A DNA stretch of 64,000 nt, taken from contig NW_027473339.1 of NCBI RefSeq assembly GCF_050947335.1, positions 372,001 to 436,000 of the forward strand, written 5' to 3'. Below, piece by piece: positions 35,501 to 47,963 of this stretch. The DNA comes from Megachile rotundata. Lineage: Eukaryota > Arthropoda > Insecta > Hymenoptera > Megachilidae. A program made the position numbers and the translations under genes. The notes under the pieces were generated by a model. The model did no database searches and had not been told where the DNA came from. It worked only from the letters and a program-made list of their open reading frames with translations. Every line of letters starts with the position of its first letter. Positions within the stretch are counted from its first letter, which is position 1.

Positions 35501-36540
35501 CGTGACTGTGTGGTCGTGATTGTGTGATCGTGATTGTGGGATTGTGACTGTGTGATTGTGTGGTTGTGGTTGTGTGATTGTGATTGTGTGACTGTGATTG
35601 TGTGATTGTGATTGTGGGATTGTGGTTGCGATTGTGTGATCGCGATTGTGATCGCGATTGTGTGATCGCGATTGTGTGATCGCGATTGTGTGATCGCGAT
35701 TGTGTGATCGCGATTGTGTGATCGCGAATGTGTGATCGCCATTGTGTGATCGAGATTGTGTGATCGCGATTGTGTGATCGCGATTGTGTGATCGCGACTG
35801 TGTGATCGCGATTGTGTGATCGCGATTGAGTGATTCTGATTATGTGATTGTGATTGTGATTGTGATTGTGTGATTTTGTGATCGTGATTGTGTGATGGTG
35901 ATTGTGTGATCGTGATTGTCTGATCGTGATTGTGTGGTTGTGATTGTGTGATTGTGGTTGGGTGATTGTGATTGTGTGATTGCGATTGTGTGATCGTGAC
36001 TGTGTGGTCGTGATTGTGTGATCGTGATTGTGGGATTGTGACTGTGTGATTGTGTGGTTGTGGTTGTGTGATTGTGATTGTGTGACTGTGATTGTGTGAT
36101 TGTGATAGTGGGATTGTGATTGCGATTGTGTGATTGTGACTGTGTGGTCGTGATTGTGTGATCGTGATTGTGGGATTGTGACTGTGTGATTGTGTGGTTG
36201 TGGTTGTGTGATCGTGATTGTGTGATTGTGATTGTGTGATCGTGATTGTGTGATCGTGATTGTGTGATCGTGATTGTGTGATCGTGATAGTGTGATCGTG
36301 ATTGTGTGATCGTGATTGTGTGGTCGTGATTGTGTGGTCGTGATTGTGTGAATGTGATTGTGTGATTGTGATTGTGTGATGGTGATTGTGTGATTGTGAT
36401 TGTGTGATCGTGATTGTGTGATCGTGATTGTGTGATCGTGATTGTGTGATCGTGATTGTGTGATCGTGATAGTGTGATCGTGATTGTGTGATCGTGATTG
36501 TGTGGTCGTGATTGTGTGGTCGTGATTGTGTGAATGTGAT
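32571..36540. repeat. Paralogous block related to 39.6-41 kb and to the array around the AT-rich inserts
   Basis: ATTAGG at 33219 aligns with 39845 (offset 6,626) and ATTATG at 33925 with 40621 (offset 6,696, five 14-mers more). The part at 35300-35830, with CTGTAATTG, GATGGTG, TGGTTGCG and the CGCCATTG/CGAGATTG pair, is the closest relative of the flanks of inserts 1-3 but has no insert (empty GTG at 35480-35482). Contents also include CGCG runs near 32990-33115, 34288-34385 and 35635-35830. No gene seen. Confidence 0.8.
34475..34646. repeat. Hexanucleotide tract (TGTGAT)n
   Basis: Shares the left-end TGCGAT variants and an internal GATTCTG with the tract at 12319-12503, consistent with common origin. 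It has the GATTGTG series where the other has GATAGTGATCG. Confidence 0.9.
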
Positions 36541-39040
36541 TGTGTGATTGTGATTATGTGATTGTGATTGTGTGATTGTGATTGTGTGATTGTGATTGTG
36601 TGATTGTGATTGTGTGATTGTGATTGTGTGATTGTGATTGTGTGATTGTGATTATGTGATTGTGATTGTGATTGTGTGATTGTGTGATCGTGATTGTGTG
36701 ATCGTGATTGTGTGACCGTGATTGTGTGACCGTGATTATGTGAACGTGATTGTGCGATCCTGATTGTGTGATTAGGATTCTGTGATCGTGATTGTGTAAT
36801 CGTGATTGTGTGATCGTGATTGTGATCGTGATTTTGTGATCGTGATTGTGTGATGGTGATTGTGTGATCGTGATTGTGTGATAGTGATTGGGTGATTGTG
36901 ATTGTGTGATTGTGATTGTGTGGTTGTGATTGTGTGATTGTGGTTGTGTGATTGTGATTGTGTGATCGTGACTGCGTGGTCGTGATTGTGTGATCGTGAT
37001 TGTGGGATTGTGACTGTGGGGTTGTGTGGTTGTGGTTGTGTGATTGTGATTGTGTGACTGTGATTGTGTGATTGTGATTGCGATTGTGTGATTGTGACTG
37101 TGTGGTCGTGATTGTGTGATCGTGATTGTGGGATTGTGACTGTGTGATTGTGTGGTTGTGGTTGTGTGACTGTGATAGTGTGAATGTGATTGAGGGATTG
37201 CGATTGTGTGATTGCGATTTTGTGATTGCGATTGTGTGATTGCGATTGTGTGATTGCGATTGTGTGATTGCGATTGTGTGATTGCGACTGTGTGGTCGTG
37301 ATTGTGTGATCGTGATTGTGTGATCGTGATTGTGTGATCGTGATTGTGTGATCGCGATTGTGTGATCGCGATTGTGTGATCGCGATTGTGTGATCGCGAT
37401 TGTGTGATTGTGTGATTGTGATTGTGTGACTGTGATTGTGTGATTGTGATTGTGGGATTGTGATTGTGTGATTGTGATTGTGTGATCGTGACTGTGATTG
37501 TGTGATTGTGATTGCGATTGTGATTGTGATTGTGATTGCGATTGTGAATGTGATTGTGATTGTGATTGTGATTGTGATTGTGATTGTGATTGTGATTGTG
37601 ATTGTGATTGTGATTGTGTGATTGTGATTGTGTGACTGTGATTGTGTGATCGTGATAGTGTGATCGTGATAGTGTGATCGTGATAGTGTGATCGTGATTG
37701 TGTGATCGTGATTGTGCGGTCGTGATTGTGTGGTCGTGATTGTGTGGTCGTGATTGTGTGATCGTGATTGTGTGATCGTGATTGTGTGATCGTGATTGTG
37801 CGATCGTGATTGTGTGGTCGTGATTGTGTGATCGTGATTGTGGGATTGTGTGATTGTGATTGTGATTGTATGATTGTGATTTTGTGATTGTGATTTTGTG
37901 ATTGTGATTGTGTGATTGTGATTGTGTGATTGTAATTGTGTGATTGTGATAGTGTGATCGTGATTGTGTGGTCGTGATTGTGTGATCGTGATTGTGGGAT
38001 TGTGACTGTGTGATTGTGTGATTGTGATTGTGTGACTGTGATTGTGTGATTGTGATTGTGATATTGAGATTGTGTGATTGTGATTGTGTGATCGTGACTG
38101 TGATTGTGTGATTGTGATTGTGTGACTGTGTGATTGTGATTGTGATTGTGTGACTGTGATTGTGTGATCGCGATTGTGCGATCGTGATTGTGCGATCGTG
38201 ATTGTGCGATCGTGATTGTGCGATTGTGATTGTGCGATTTTGATTGTGCGATTGTGATTGTGCGATTGTGATTGTGCGATTGTGATTGTGCGATCGTGAT
38301 TGTGTGATCGTGATTGTGTGATCGTGATTGTGTGATCGTGATTGTGGGATTGTGTGATTGTGATTGTGATTGTATGATTGTGATTTTGTGATTGTGATTT
38401 TGTGATTGTGATTTTGTGATTGTGATTTTGTGATTGTGATTGTGTGATTGTGATTGTGTGATTGTAATTGTGTGATTGTGATTGTGTGATCGTGATTGTG
38501 TGGTCGTGATTGTGTGATCGTGATTGTGGGATTGTGACTGTGTGATTGTGTGATTGTGATTGTGTGACTGTGATTGTGTGATTGTGATTGTGGGATTGAG
38601 ATTGTGTGATTGTGATTGTGTGATCGTGACTGTGATTGTGTGATTGTGATTGTGTGACTGTGTGATTGTGATTGTGATTGTGTGACTGTGATTGTGTGAT
38701 CGTGATAGTGTGATCGTGATCGTGTGATTGTGATCGTGTGATTGCGATTGTGTGATTGTGATTGTGTGATTGTGATTGTGTGATTGTGATTGTGGGATTG
38801 TGATTGTGTGATTGTGATTGTGTGATCGTGACTGTGATTGTGTGATTGTGATTGTGATTGTGATTGTGATTGTGTGACTGTGTGATTGTGATTGTGTGAC
38901 TGTGATTGTGTGATCGTGATAGTGTGATCGTGATGGTGTGATCGCGATTGTGTGATTGCGATTGTGTGATCGCGATTGTGTGATCGCGATTGTGTGATCG
39001 CGATTGTGTGATCGCGATTGTGTGATCGCGATTGTGTGAT
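36541..39040. repeat. Paralogous block related to 26-27.7 kb and 58-61 kb
   Basis: Carries the GAACGTG form of the landmark cluster (ATTAGG at 36771), GATTGAGGG near 37191, a hexamer tract at 37500-37618, TGCGATTTTG, and TTTTGTGAT patches near 37845-37935 and 38345-38470. The order matches 26.0-27.7 kb and 57.9-59.5 kb. The TTTTGTGAT patch near 38380 has four successive units, more than the other sites I checked. No gene seen. Confidence 0.8.
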
Positions 39041-42000
39041 CGCGATTGTGTGATCGTGATCGTGTGGTCGTGATTGTGTGATCGTGATTGTGGGCTTGTG
39101 TGATTGTGATTGTGATTGTGTGATTGTGATTTTTTGATTGTGATTTTGTGATTGTGATTTTGTGACTGTGATTGTGTGATTGTGATTGTGGGATTGAGAT
39201 TGTGTGATTGTGATTGTGTGATCGTGACTGTGATTGTGTGATTGTGATCGTGTGATTGTGATCGTGTGATTGCGATCGTGTGATTGTGATCGTGTGATTG
39301 CAATCGTGTGATTGCGATCGTGTGATTGCGATCGTGTGATTGCGATTGTGTGATTGTGATTGTGATTGTGATTGTGATTGTGTGACTGTGTGATTGTGAT
39401 TGTGTGACTGTAATTGTGTGATCGTGATAGTGTGATCGTGATGGTGTGATCGTGATTGTGTGATCGTGACTGTGTGGTCGTGATTGTGTGATCGTGATTG
39501 TGGGATTGTGACTGTGTGATTGTGTGGTTGTGGTTGTGTGATTGTGATTGTGTGACTGTGATTGTGTGATTGTGATTGTGGGATTGTGATTGCGATTGCG
39601 TGATCGCGATTGTGATCGCGATTGTGTGATCGCGATTGTGTGATCGCGATTGTGTGATCGCGATTGTGTGATCGCGATTGTGTGATCGCGATTGTGTGAT
39701 CGCGATTGTGTGATCGCGATTGAGTGATTGTGATTATGTGATTGTGATTGTGATTGTGATTGTGTGATTGTGTGATCGTGATTGTGTGATCGTGATTGTG
39801 TGACCGTCATTGTGTGACCGTGATTATGTGATCGTGATTGTGTGATTAGGATTCTGTGATCGTGATTCTGTAATCGTGATTGTGTGATCGTGATTGTGAT
39901 CGTGATTTTGTGATCGTGATTGTGTGATGGTGATTGTGTGATCGTGATTGTGTGATCGTGATTGTGTGATCGTGATTGTGTGATTGTGATTGTGTTATTG
40001 TGATTGTGTAGTTGTGATTGTGTGATTCTGGTTGGGTGATTGTGATTGTGTGATTGCGATTGTGTGATCGTGACTGTGTGGTCGTGATTGTGTGATCGTG
40101 ATTGTGGGATGGTGACTGTGTGATTGTGTGGTTGTGGTTGTGTGATTGTGATTGTGTGACTGTGATTGTGTGATTGTGATAGTGGGATTGTGATTGCGAT
40201 TGTGTGATTGTGACTGTGTGATTGTGTGGTTGTGGTTGTGTGATCGTGATTGTGTGATTGTGATTGTGTGATCGTGATTGTGTGATCGTGATTGTGTGAT
40301 CGTGATTGTGTGATCGTGATAGTGTGATCGTGATTGTGTGATCGTGATTGTGTGGTCGTGATTGTGTGGTCGTGATTGTGTGAATGTGATTGTGTGATTG
40401 TGATTGTGTGATGGTGATTTTGTGATTGTGATTGTGTGATCGTGATTGTGTGATCGTGATTGTGTGATCGTGATTGTGTGATCGTGATTGTGTGATCGTG
40501 ATAGTGTGATCGTGATTGTGTGATCGTGATTGTGTGGTCGTGATTGTGTGGTCGTGATTGTGTGATTGTGATTGTGTGATCGTGATTGTGGGATCGTGAC
40601 TGTGGGATGGCGATTGTGTGATTATGATTGTGTGATTGTGATTGTGTGATTGTGATTGTGTGATTGTGATTGTGTGATTGTGATTGTGTGGTTGTGATTG
40701 TGTGATTGTGGTTGTATGACTGTGATTGTGTGATTGCGATTGTGTGATCGTGACTGTGCGGTCGTGATTGTGTGATCGTGATTGTGGGATTGTGACTGTG
40801 GGATTGTGTGGTTGTGGTTGTGCGATTGTGATTGTGTGACTGTGATTGTGTGATTGTGATTGCGATTGTGTGATTGTGACTGTGTGGTCGTGATTGTGTG
40901 ATCGTGATTATGTGATCGTGATTGTGTGATCGTGATTGTGCGATTGTGATTGTGCGATTGTGATTGTGCGCTCGTGATTGTGTGATCGTGATTGTGTGGT
41001 CGTGATTGTGTGATCGTGGTTGTGGGATTGTGTGATTGTGATTGTGATTGTGTGATTGTGATTTTGTGATTGTGATTTTGTGATTGTGATTTTGTGATTG
41101 TGATTTTGTGACTGTAATTGTGTGATTGTGATTGTGTGATCGTGATTGTGTGGTCGTGATTGTGTGATCGCGATTGTGTGATTGCGATTGTGTGATTGCG
41201 ATTGTGTGATTGCGATTGTGTGATTGCGATTGTGTGATTGCGATTCTGTGATTGCGATTGTGTGATTGCGATTGTGTGATTGCGATTGTGTGATTGCGAT
41301 TGTGTGATTGCGATTGTGTGATTGCGATTGTGTGATTGCGATTGTGTGATTGCGATTGTGTGATTGCGATTGTGTGATTGCGATTGTGTGATTGCGATTG
41401 TGTGATTGCGATTGTGTGATTGCGATTGTGTGATTGCGATTGTGTGATTGCGATTGTGTGATTGCGATTGTGTGATTGCGATTGTGTGATTGCGATTGTG
41501 TGATTGCGATTGTGTGATTGCGATTGTGTGATTGCGAGTGTGTGATTGCGATTGTGTGATTGCGATTGTGTGATTGCGATTGTGTGATTGTGATTGTGTG
41601 ATTGTGATTGTGTGATTGTGATTGTGGGATTGCGATTGTGTGACTGGGATTGTGTGTTTGCGATTGTGTGATTGCGATTGTGTGATTGCGATTGTGTGGT
41701 CGTGACTGTGTGGTCGTGATTGTGTGATCGTGATTGTGGGATGGTGACTGTGTGATTGTGTGGTTGTGGTTGTGTGATTGTGATTGTGTGACTGTGATTG
41801 TGTGATTGTGATAGTGGGATTGTGATTGCGATTGTGTGATTGTGACTATGTGGTCGTGATAGTGTGATCGTGATTGTGTGATCGTGATTGTGTGGTCGTG
41901 ATTGTGTGGTCGCGATTGTGTGAATGTGATTGTGTGATTGTGATTGTGTGATGGTGATTGTGTGATTGTGATTGTGTGATCCTGATTGTGTGATCGTGAT

Positions 42001-43163
42001 TGTGTGATCGTGATAGTGTGATCGTGATTGTGTGATCGTGATTGTGTGGTCGTGATTGTGTGATCGTGATTGTGTGATCGTGATTGTGTGATCGAGATTG
42101 TGTGATCGTGATTGTGTGATCGCGATTGTGTGATCGCGATTGTGTGATCGCGATTGTGTGATCGCGATTGTGTGATCGCGATTGTGTGATCGCGATTGTG
42201 TGATTGTGTGATTGCGATTGTGTGATTGCGATTGTGTGATTGCGATTGTGTGATTGTGATTGTGTGGTTGTGATTGTGTGATTGTGGTTGTGTGATTGTG
42301 ATTGTGTGATTGCGATTGTGTGATCGTGACTGTGTGGTCGTGATTGTGTGATCGTGATTGTGATTGTGTGACTGTGTGATTGTGATTGTGTGACTGTAAT
42401 TGTGTGATCGTGATAGTGTGATCGTGATGGTGTGATCGTGATTGTGTGATCGTGACTGTGTGGTCGTGATTGTGTGATCGTGAATGTGGGATTGTGACTG
42501 TGTGATTGTGTGGTTGTGGTTGTGTGATTGTGATTGTGTGACTGTGATTGTGTGATTGTGATTGTGGGATTGTGGTTGCGATTGTGTGATCGCGATTGTG
42601 ATCGCGATTGTGTGATCGCGATTGTGTGATCGCGATTGTGTGATCGCGATTGTGTGATCGCGATTGTGTGATCGCCATTGTGTGATCGAGATTGTGTTAT
42701 CGCGATTGTGTGATCGCGATTGTGTGATCGCGATTGTGTGATCGCGATTGTGTGATCGCGATTGAGTAATTCTGATTATGTGATTGTGATTGTGATTGTG
42801 ATTGTGTGATTGTGTGATCGTGATTGTGTGATCGTGATTGTGTGACCGTGATTGTGTGACCGTGATTATGTGATCGTGATTGTGTGATCCTGATTGCGTG
42901 ATTAGGATTCTGTGATCGTGATTCTGTAATCGTGAGTATGTGATCGTGATTGTGATCGTGATTTTGTGATCGTGATTGTGTGATGGTGATTGTGTGATCG
43001 TGATTGTGTGATCGTGATTGTGTGGTTGTGATTGTGTGATTGTGGTTGGGTGATTGTGATTGTGTGATTGCGATTGTGTGATCGTGACTGTGTGGTCGTG
43101 ATTGTGTGATCGTGATTGTGGGATTGTGACTGTGTGATTGTGTGGTTGTGGTTGTGTGATTGT
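39041..43163. repeat. Paralogous block, parent-like copy of 61-64 kb
   Basis: Contains the GCGATTGCGTGATCGCG marker near 39595 (shared with 32990), ATTAGG at 39845 and 42901, the GTGATCGTGGTTGTGG marker near 41014, the TGTGATTGCGATTG expansion at 41177-41581 and empty insertion sites at 39444-39446 and 42430-42432. It matches 61.06-63.5 kb except for about 41.16-42.36 kb, which is absent there. No gene seen. Confidence 0.8.
41177..41581. repeat. Expansion of TGTGATTGCGATTG (about 29 units)
   Basis: Near-uniform run with a GCGATTCTG variant near the left and one GCGAGTG variant (GAGTG at 41536) about three units before the right end. The run at 44573-45034 has the same GCGAGTG variant about four units from its end, so the two share ancestry. 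Confidence 0.9.
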
Positions 43164-45191
43164 GAGTGTGTGAATGTGATTGTGTGATTGTGATTGTGGG
43201 ATTGTGATTGCGATTGTGTGATTGTGACTGTGTTGTCGTCATTGTGTGATCGTGATTGTGGGATTGTGACTGTGCGATTGTGTGATTGTGATTGTGTGAC
43301 TGTGATTGTGTGATTGTGATTGTGGGATTGTGATTGTGTGATTGTGATTGTGTGATCGTGACTGTGATTGTGTGATTGTGTGATTGTGATTGTGATTGTG
43401 ATTGTGATTGTGATTGTGATTGTGATTGTGTGACTGTGTGATAGTGATTGTGTGACTGTGATTGTGTGATCGTGATAGTGTGATCGTGATTGTGTGATCG
43501 TGATTGTGTGATCGTGATTGTGTGATCGTGATTGTGTGATCGTGATTGTGTGATCGTGATTGTGTGATCGTGATTGTGTGATTGTGATTGTTTGATTGTG
43601 ATTGTGTGATTGTGATTGTGTGATTGTGATTATGTGATTGTGATTGTGATTGTGTGATTGTGTGATTGTGTGATCGTTATTGTGTGATCGTGATTGTGTG
43701 ACCGTGATTGTGTGACCGTGATTATGTGATCGTGATTGTGCGATCCTGATTGTGTGATTAGGATTCTGTGATCGTGATTGTGTAATCGTGATTGTGTGAT
43801 CGTGATTGTGATCGTGATTTTGTGATCGTGATAGTGTGATGGTTATTGTGTGACCGTGATTGTGTGATCGTGATTGTGTGATTGTGATTGTGTGATTGTG
43901 ATTGTGTGATTGTGATTGTGTGGTTGTGATTGTGTGATTGTGGTTGTGTGATTGTGATTGTGTGATTGCGATTGTGTGATCGTGACTGTGTGGTCGTGAT
44001 TGTGTGATTGTGATTGTGGGATTGTGGCTGTGGGATTATGTGGTTGTGGTTGTGTGACTGTGATTGTGTGATTGTGATTGCGATTGTGTGATTGTGACTG
44101 TGTGGTCGTGATTGTGTGATCGTGATTGTGGGATTGTGACTGTGTGATTGTGTGATCGTGATTGTGTGATCGTGATTGTGCGATCGTGATTGTGCGATCG
44201 TGATTGTGCGATCGTGATTGTGCGATCGTGATAGTGCGATCGTGATTGTGCGATCGTGATTGTGCGATCGTGATTGTGCGATCGTGATTGTGCGATCGTG
44301 ATAGTGCGATCGTGATTGTGCGATCGTGATTGTGCGATCGTGATTGTGCGATCGTGATTGTGCGATCGTGATTGTGCGATCGTGATTGTGTGATTGTTTG
44401 ATTGTGTGATTGCGATTGTGTGATTGCGATTGTGTGATTGCGTTTGTGTGATTGCGATTGTGTGATTGCGATTGTGTGATCGCGATTGTTTGATTGCGAT
44501 TGTTTGATTGTGTGATTGTGATTGTGTGATTGTGATTGTGATTGTGTGATTGTGAATGTGTGATTGTGATTGTGTGATTGCGATTGTGTGATTGCGATTG
44601 TGTGATTGCGATTGTGTGATTGCGATTGTGTGATTGCGATTGTGTGATTGCGATTGTGTGATTGCGATTGTGTGATTGCGATTGTGTGATTGCGATTGTG
44701 TGATTGCGATTGTGTGATTGCGATTGTGTGATTGCGATTGTGTGATTGCGATTGTGTGATTGCGATTGTGTGATTGCGATTGTGTGATTGCGATTGTGTG
44801 ATTGCGATTGTGTGATTGCGATTGTGTGATTGCGATTGTGTGATTGCGATTGTGTGATTGCGATTGTGTGATTGCGATTGTGTGATTGCGATTGTGTGAT
44901 TGCGATTGTGTGATTGCGATTGTGTGATTGCGATTGTGTGATTGCGATTGTGTGATTGCGATTGTGTGATTGCGAGTGTGTGATTGCGATTGTGTGATTG
45001 CGATTGTGTGATTGCGATTGTGTGATTGCGATTGTGTGATTGTGATTGTGTGGTTGTGATTGTGTGATTGTGGTTGTGTGATTGTGATTGTGTGATTGCG
45101 ATTGTGTGATCGTGACTGTGTGGTCGTGATTGTTTGATCGTGATTGTGGGATTGTGACAGTGGGATTGTGAGGTTGTGGTTGTGTGATTGT
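43164..45191. repeat. Higher-order array, unit 1 (2,028 bp)
   Basis: Units are counted from the GTGAGTGTGTGAATG marker (GAGTG at 43164, 45192, 47964, 51830, 55746). Unit 1 contains ATTAGG at 43757, a TGCGATCGTG run (about 44170-44388), TGTTTGATTG variants and the TGTGATTGCGATTG expansion. That expansion sits where later units have about 1.2 kb of mixed array. No gene seen. Confidence 0.85.
44573..45034. repeat. Expansion of TGTGATTGCGATTG (about 33 units)
   Basis: Longest run of this unit in the window, with the shared GCGAGTG variant (GAGTG at 44974). It is present in unit 1 only. Units 2 to 5 have only a few such units in the corresponding place. Confidence 0.9.
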
Positions 45192-47963
45192 GAGTGTGTG
45201 AATGTGATTGTGTGATTGTGATTGTGGGATTGTGATTGCGATTGTGTGATTGTGACTGTGTGGTCGTGATTGTGTGATCGTGATTGTGGGATTGTGACTG
45301 TGCGATTGTGTGATTGTGATTGTGTGACTGTGATTGTGTGATTGTGATTCTGGGATTGTGATTGTGTGATTGTGATTGTGTGATCGTGACTGTGATTGTG
45401 TGATTGTGTGATTGTGATTGTGATTGTGATTGTGAATGTGATTGTGATTGTGATTGTGTGACTGTGTGATTTTGATTGTGTGACTGTGATTGTGTGATCG
45501 TGATAGTGTGATCGTGATTGTGTGATCGTGATTGTGTGATCGTGATTGTGTGATCGTGATTGTGTGATCGTGATTGTGTGATCGTGATTGTGTGATCGTG
45601 ATTGTGTGATCGTGATTGTGTGATCGTGATTGTGTGATCGTGATTGTGTGATTGTGATTGTTTGATTGTGATTGTGTGATTGTGATTGTGTGATTGTGAT
45701 TATGCGATTGTGATTGTGATTGTGCGATTGTGTGATTGTGTGATTGTGTGATCGTTATTGTGTGATCGTGATTGTGTGACCGTGATTGTGTGACCGTGAT
45801 TATGTGATCGTGATTGTGCGATCCTGATTGTGTGATTAGGATTCTGTGATCGTGATTGTGTAATCGTGATTGTGTGATCGTGATTGTGATCGTGATTTTG
45901 TGATCGTGATAGTGTGATGGTTATTGTGTGACCGTGATTGTGTGATCGTGATTGTGTGATTGTGATTGTGTGATTGTGATTGTGTGATTGTGATTGTGTG
46001 GTTGTGATTGTGTGATTGTGGTTGTGTGATTGTGATTGTGTGATTGCGATTGTGTGATCGTGACTGTGTGGTCGTGATTGTGTGATCGTGATTGTGGGAT
46101 TGTGGCTGTGGGATTATGTGGTTGTGGTTGTGTGACTGTGATTGTGTGATTGTGATTGCGATTGTGTGATTGTGACTGTGTGGTCGTGATTGTGTGATCG
46201 TGATTGTGGGATTGTGACTGTGTGATTGTGTGATCGTGATTGTGTGATCGTGATTGTGCGATCGTGATTGTGCGATCGTGATTGTGCGATCGTGATTGTG
46301 CGATCGTGATAGTGCGATCGTGATTGTGCGATCGTGATTGTGCGATCGTGATTGTGCGATCGTGATAGTGCGATCGTGATTGTGCGATCGTGATTGTGCG
46401 ATCGTGATTGTGCGATCGTGATTGTGCGGTCGTGATTGTGCGATCGTGATTGTGTGATTGTTTGATTGTGTGATTGCGATTGTGTGATTGCGATTGTGTG
46501 ATTGCGATTGTGTGATTGCGTTTGTGTGATTGCGATTGTGTGATTGCGATTGTGTGATTGCGATTGTTTGATTGCGATTGTTTGATTGTGTGATTGTGAT
46601 TGTGTGATTGTGATTGTGATTGTGTGATTGTGAATGTGTGATTGTGATTGTGTGATTGTGATTGTGTGATTGTGATTGTGGGATTGCGATTGTGTGACTG
46701 GGATTGTGTGTTTGCGATTGTGTGATTGCGATTGTGTGATTGCGATTGTGTGGTCGTGACTGTGTGGTCGTGATTGTGTGATCGTGATTGTGGGATGGTG
46801 ACTGTGTGATTGTGTGGTTGTGGTTGTGTGATTGTGATTGTGTGACTGTGATTGTGTGATTGTGATAGTGGGATTGTGATTGCGATTGTGTGATTGTGAC
46901 TGTGTGGTCGTGATAGTGTGATCGTGATTGTGTGATCGTGATTGTGTGGTCGTGATTGTGTGGTCGCGATTGTGTGAATGTGATTGTGTGATTGTGATTG
47001 TGTGATGGTGATTGTGTGATTGTGATTGTGTGATCCTGATTGTGTGATCGTGATTGTGTGATCGTGATTGTGTGATCGTGATTGTGTGATCGTGATAGTG
47101 TGATCGTGATTGTGTGATCGTGATTGTGTGGTCGTGATTGTGTGGTCGTGATTGTCTGATTGTGATTGTGTGATCGTGATTGTGGGATCGTGACTGTGGG
47201 ATGGCGATTGTGTGATTATGATTGTGTGATTGTGATTGTGTGATTGTGATTGTGTGATTGTGATTGTGTGGTTGTGATTGTGTGATTGTGGTTGTATGAT
47301 TGTGATTGTGTGATTGCGATTGTGTGATCGTGACTGTGCGGTCGTGATTGTGTGATCGTGATTGTGGGATTGTGACTGTGGGATTGTGTGGTTGTGGTTG
47401 TGCGATTGTGATTGTGTGACTGTGATTGTGTGATTGTGATTGCGATTGTGTGATTGTGACTGTGTGGTCGTGATTGTGTGATCGTAATTGTGTGATTGTG
47501 ATTGTGTGATCGTGATTGTGTGATCGTGATTGTGTGATCGTGATTGTGTGATCGTGACTGTGTGATCGTGATAGTGTGATCGTGATTGTGTGATCGTGAT
47601 TGTGTGGTCGTGATTGTGTGATCGTGATTGTGTGATCGTGATTGTGTGATCGAGATTGTGTGATCGTGATTGTATGATCGCGATTGTGTGATCGCGATTG
47701 TGTGATCGCGATTGTGTGATCGCGATTGTGTGATCGCGATTGTGTGATCGCGATTGTGTGATTGTGTGATTGCGATTGTGTGATTGCGATTGTGTGATTG
47801 CGATTGTGTGATTGTGATTGTGTGGTTGTGATTGTGTGATTGTGGTTGTGTGATTGTGATTGTGTGATTGCGATTGTGTGATCGTGACTGTGTGGTCGTG
47901 ATTGTGTGATCGTGATTGTGGGATTGTGACTGTGGGATTGTGAGGTTGCGGTTGTGTGATTGT
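45192..47963. repeat. Higher-order array, unit 2 (2,772 bp)
   Basis: Starts with the shared GTGAGTG marker. ATTAGG at 45835, TGCGATCGTG run at about 46255-46452, GACTGGGATTG with ACTGGG at 46697, then mixed array with a CGCG run near 47680-47755. In the following unit this structure is repeated with an extra ~1.13 kb inserted after the ACTGGG marker. Confidence 0.86.

Noticed and set aside
36772..42678. Minus-strand open frame of 1,968 codons, and the other long minus-strand frames, as His/Asn/Thr/Ser-rich proteins
   Set aside because: The peptide is the direct translation of the satellite unit in every frame, with the same cycle in all three. Starts and stops fall on random variants, there is no non-repetitive domain or ribosome-binding or promoter context, and homologous copies have different ends.
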